From Echinometra lucunter (Eukaryota; Echinodermata; Echinoidea; Camarodonta; Echinometridae), in contig CM057157.1 in NCBI GenBank assembly GCA_029962745.1, positions 23,864,088-23,928,087 on the forward strand: DNA of 64,000 bases, read 5' to 3'. Below are positions 60,040-64,000 of this stretch, one piece after another. Position 1 is the stretch's first letter; the number at the start of each line of letters is the position of its first letter. A program made the translations under genes and the position numbers. A model generated the notes under the pieces. That model was not told the DNA's origin. It worked only from the letters and a program-made list of their open reading frames with translations, and did not search any database.

Positions 60040-63000
60040 ATTATTAATCCATATTCTGTCTTGTCCCATTTTTTTCATAACGCACTACATGTATACCCCA
60101 AGCCTCATATACTTCCAGAACAAAAGAACATGATTCAATTGCATGAAATACTTTTGCACTGAAATTGCTTTCGAATCAAAGAACAAGAAGGAGTCGCGTT
60201 TTTTACAGAGTGATTTTTAAAGTGTAGATCACTTAGGATATCTCTCTATATAAACATGATAAAAGCATGATAAAAGACTCACATACACCACACGCCAACA
60301 CAGACGCCCATAGTCTTCCTTCGGCTACGGAGTTCAACGAACAATGTGTCAAATTCCAGCTAAAACAAAGGGTCAAATAATTATCATCTTGTCAGATATC
60401 TAAAGACTGGAAAGTTAGACAGGGTATTTGGGACGGGGTCTGCTCACTTGACCGAAGGCCCACGAGGTCGAAGGCCTACGAGACCCCATTCACAAACCTA
60501 ACCGAATTTAAATAAGATTCCCCCTTGTTTGTTTCCCTCTGCATTCCTTAATGCAAATCTACATAAATGCAAACCTATCCCCACTGAAAAAACCCATTCC
60601 GTTATCCCTGCTAAATGTGCGAATATTCAAGCATTTATATTTTTATAATGAAAACTTTGTAGACGAGCGACCCTAAAGCTCTCTCAAACATGAGCAAGTA
60701 TATAACAGCAGTACTCCTTTTCTTCCTTCATGTTTATACCATCGCAAATTTACATGGAAATGAACCAGAGAACTGCAATTTGGAAAGTTTCAGCCAAAGC
60801 TTGGAGCCCCCCCCCCCCCACACACACACACACAAGTATTACAGAGCCCGCAATGCGCCATTAAAAAGCAAGTGAATGGGTTTGCAGCAAATGTTTTGAA
60901 CTCTGGAGATTGGAATCGGTCAGAACAGTGACTGCGATTTTTACGGTCTTATGGGCTTTCAGTCTCATGCGCCTTCGGTCTCATGGGCCTTCGGTCAACT
61001 GGGCCTTCGGCCAACTGGGCTTGGAGCTTTGGGACAGGGTTTCTTTAAAATATTACATGCAGTTTAAAGAGATTGGGCTCTTCAAAGGTTCGTTCAGCTT
61101 TCACTGTCACCTTCACAACTTTAAAGCATTCATGTCAAATATAAGCCTCTATTTACTGAATGAATCAAACGCATTTTAGACTGATTTTTTTCCACATTTA
61201 TTTTACCCATTATACCTCATCGCAATCAATATATGACCAGCTGCTAAACTTTTACAATTCTTATTTGCGTGTACATTTCGATTACAAGGGAGTAGATACA
61301 TACATGTATATCAAGTCTAATAACCAGTACATAATTCTATAGTTTATTAATCAATCAATGCTGAAGCGTTTCATTGGCAGAGGGCTTTTCCTGTTTAAAC
61401 CTTCCTCTGGCGTAAATCCCGGGGGGGGGGGGGCGGGGGTGGGGATATATATCCCCCCCCCCCCAATTTTTCGAGGGGGGGGAGGTATGTACAAACATCC
61501 TCCCTGATTTTTAAGGAAAAATGATATTTCAATTAATCAGTTGGTGATTTTGTTTAATAAAAATGTCATAAAAGACGGTCATATCGTTGCATTTTTATTT
61601 GAAACGCTCTTGAAAACCATAAAAGTAATGTATTTGGAGATCCTGAATGGATGGGATTCGCCTCTCATGTGGCACATCCCCTCGAGGTCCACAGCGATCA
61701 TCCAAACAAAATCTTGAAGAATCCTATATCAATAACAAATGAACGTTACGAATGTTGCGAATCATGTAGCAGCGATATCAAGTGTGCTCAAAGAAATGTT
61801 ATATTTCCTTGCTCGGGTACCCATCTTTTTTCGACAAGTATAGGGTCGATAAGCCACCTATCTGGTTATTTGTAGAACCTGGCGTATAGGTGGGGGGGGG
61901 GGGGGGGGGGGGGAGCAGCAGCCCCCAAAGCCCATTTGAAATCTTTTATACCGTCTAATTTTTATAGACCATGTAAAAGTCCAGTTCTCGATCAAGATTA
62001 GGATGCAGCCATGCCAATGCTGTCTGAATACATTATACAAGGCGTAGTATGCTATGATAGTATTTATGTATGCACATGAATTACGGCGCCTCCTTCCACC
62101 AGCTTTTTTCTTGACTATGTAAATTTTGCATTTCTATATTTTGATTATGAGAAGGAAATAAAGGTATTTTGAGTTTGATTTGAACTGAAGAGAATAACAG
62201 TTATAACAATGAATATCTTAACATCGTCCATATTTACTACTATGTACTTATTATCAGGAATATACGATCTGTGTACGAAAAATCGAAACTGTGGGCATTG
62301 AAAAACATATTCCCACTTCAGCATTTTCAATTCATTCTTTTCGCTTTCCTCTTCTAATCAATGCAAAAAAATGTCGCATACAGTATTTACAAGGTCCGTC
62401 TGAGCGAACTGACTTAGTGGATCCTAAAGTCTTCCAAGCAAAACAAAATAACTTTAAGAATTGTACATAGTGCACGCGATACATACAACGAAATTAGGCA
62501 ATGATGCTTTTCTTTCTAATTTTGAAATGAAGAGTTTATATCATGCAAAAACTGATAAACGCCATTTTTTTTTTTTTTTTAAGTAAGGTCGCTGTCATTT
62601 AGCACAAAATAACACTTTTCAAATTGCTTTGCTCATTACACACAAGGTATGTTTTTGAAGTAATGATGGTCAAAAGTAGCAAAAAATTTCTTATTATTTT
62701 CTTCATTTTTCTTCTCACTTTGTCAACAAAGGATATATCGGTTTTTGCATTCAGTCTTCAAATACATGTATGTATATATGTTAAGGAGCCCTTGTGGATT
62801 CTAATAGATTTGAAATGAAATGAATATATTTAAACACAGTAAACCTTACATCAGTCAAAAGACTGCTCTTCCCCAAGTCTGTTAACATAACACATTTTTA
62901 ATCACATTATAATAAAACAAAAACACAATAAACAAATAATCATTTTGCACAATGAAATAATTGCATGAGATAATACTAATATAAGCCAATGAACTAATAA

Positions 63001-63400
63001 TGAAAATTAAAGATAAATCCTACTAAAATGACATCGAATATTGATACTCAAAGAAAAAAAAAGAGAAAGTAATGACAATCGGAATATGACAGAAAAATGA
63101 GATAAGATAATAATGAGAAAAATGTGATAAGAGAAACGAGATCATAGGAGAGAAGACTGAGGTAAAGAGATAAAGAGAAGGAGAAAACATAAGGGTGAAA
63201 GAGAAAAAAGCGAGAGAGAGAGAGAAAGAGGAAGAGAAAAGGAGAGCTTGGGATTTGTCAAGAGACGGACTCTTTCAGGCAATGCGTTGTATTATTGGAC
63301 GCCTGAACAGATGAATCCCATTCTTTTAAAGTTTCCTTTCGATTCAATTTTGGTTAGAGAATAAAACAGATCAGTACCGAAAAAGACTATCAACAGACGA
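60040..63400. repeat. Segmental duplicate of 38.44-43.48 kb, copy 2
   Basis: See copy 1. This copy lacks the 39647-40782 element and the 41607-42408 MITE. It has poly(G)/poly(C) tracts and other sequence (about 61350-62040) not in copy 1. A (C)10(CA)7 tract lies at 60809-60833. Confidence 0.78.
63245..63400 (-). pseudogene. LINE 3' end remnant
   Basis: Short match to the remnants at 1.0 kb and 43.3 kb (GGGATTTGTCAAGAGACGG, GCGTTGTATTATTGGACGCC). Confidence 0.55.
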
Positions 63401-64000
63401 AACCACACACACAAACCAAAATTTGGGTGATTTTACAAAAAAAAAACCAACAACACCCAAAGTATTGGTTGCCACTATGGTGACACGCATAGTTGAGTGC
63501 ACTGACTCATCAAAGTTAGGTGAAAACGCACACATGTGGGTCTTATTCATTTGCCACTATAGTTTTACATGGCAAACGAGTATTTTTAGTTGGTGTGTTA
63601 TTTAACCTTATGTTGTGAGTAAATTACTCATTCCAGTTTAGTGAGTAATGCTTCCGATACTAAAAGTGTAAGTAAATTTGATTATTTTGATTTGGAATAA
63701 GTTTCAATATTACTATTTCTATAATAGTATCCCTTTAGTTTCATTAAGATCTTTTCTAGAACTCAGTTTAGGCTATTGATAGCCATATAGGGATAAAATA
63801 TCAAAGCTGTGAAAATTGTTAAAGACCAAAGTGGCGAAGGCAGCGAAGCCCTGCAAGCGCATGGCCCAAGACCAAGGCCGGGGTTCACTCCGTCTTAACC
63901 CATTCGTGACAGGAATTATCTAAAGCCTAATTTGATCAGCTTTTATTCTTCAAATTGGCAACACCAACATTCTTATTTTATTGCTACATTTTTCTTATAA
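63401..64000. other. Unassigned sequence
   Basis: No gene or bounded element recognised. A GCAGCGAAGCC/GGCCGGGG-rich phrase at 63835-63895 is the only GC-rich piece. Confidence 0.4.

Overview
This is a eukaryotic, AT-rich nuclear window dominated by transposable elements and simple repeats. It contains one convincing host gene. The animal is most likely an echinoderm, probably a sea urchin. The reasons are an intron-rich animal-type SLC23 gene, a TU-like foldback transposon (a type described from sea urchins) and abundant GCTCGCT-type dispersed repeats. Species is not determined. A 500-base run of N (3266-3765) is an assembly gap.

Host gene. On the minus strand, 32769 down to 13676, twelve coding exons join with consistent phases and GT/AG borders. 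They give a complete 627-residue SLC23 (nucleobase/ascorbate, NAT/NCS2) transporter. The QH pair of transmembrane segment 1 is split by intron 1. The NAT signature reads [10 protein letters not shown], with Q where vertebrate ascorbate carriers have P. Intron 1 is about 8 kb. A decayed copy of the 3' part of exon 5 lies in intron 5, and a TTAA-flanked foldback element sits 30 bp from the exon 9 donor.

Left flank, 1-13.6 kb. A LINE 3' remnant (about 425-1000) leads into a block (720-2277) that recurs inverted at 41.9-43.5 kb. Then come the gap, a 242-bp palindromic MITE, a 1.147-kb tandem duplication carrying a tRNA-Val-like 3' piece, a 1.78-kb foldback element and a 235-bp palindromic MITE.

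Intron 1 and the upstream flank. A 2.3-kb element (26069-28384) is inserted in a roughly 53-bp minisatellite. A 2.0-kb element with an 8-bp target duplication (29860-31848) is inserted inside a 278-bp MITE. A 3.78-kb TU-like foldback element (34282-38061) lies 1.5 kb upstream of the SLC23 start codon. Its arms begin with a 15/16-bp GC-rich tandem repeat.

Right part, 38-64 kb. No host gene is recognised. The segment 38.4-43.5 kb is a diverged direct duplicate of 60.0-63.4 kb, and the copies differ by identifiable transposon insertions, which gives an insertion order. Between them are copies of an element with TATAGGTTTTCCCGGCC ends, a second TTAA foldback MITE, and a composite of about 9.8 kb (47.81-57.64 kb). 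The composite is bounded by inverted GATTTTGTCACAAAATC-type repeats. It contains a satellite with a 402-bp higher-order unit, two duplicated blocks, and a 5.2-kb insert with a poly(T) border and unidentified minus-strand coding fragments. A LINE reverse-transcriptase fragment lies at 58.1-58.8 kb.
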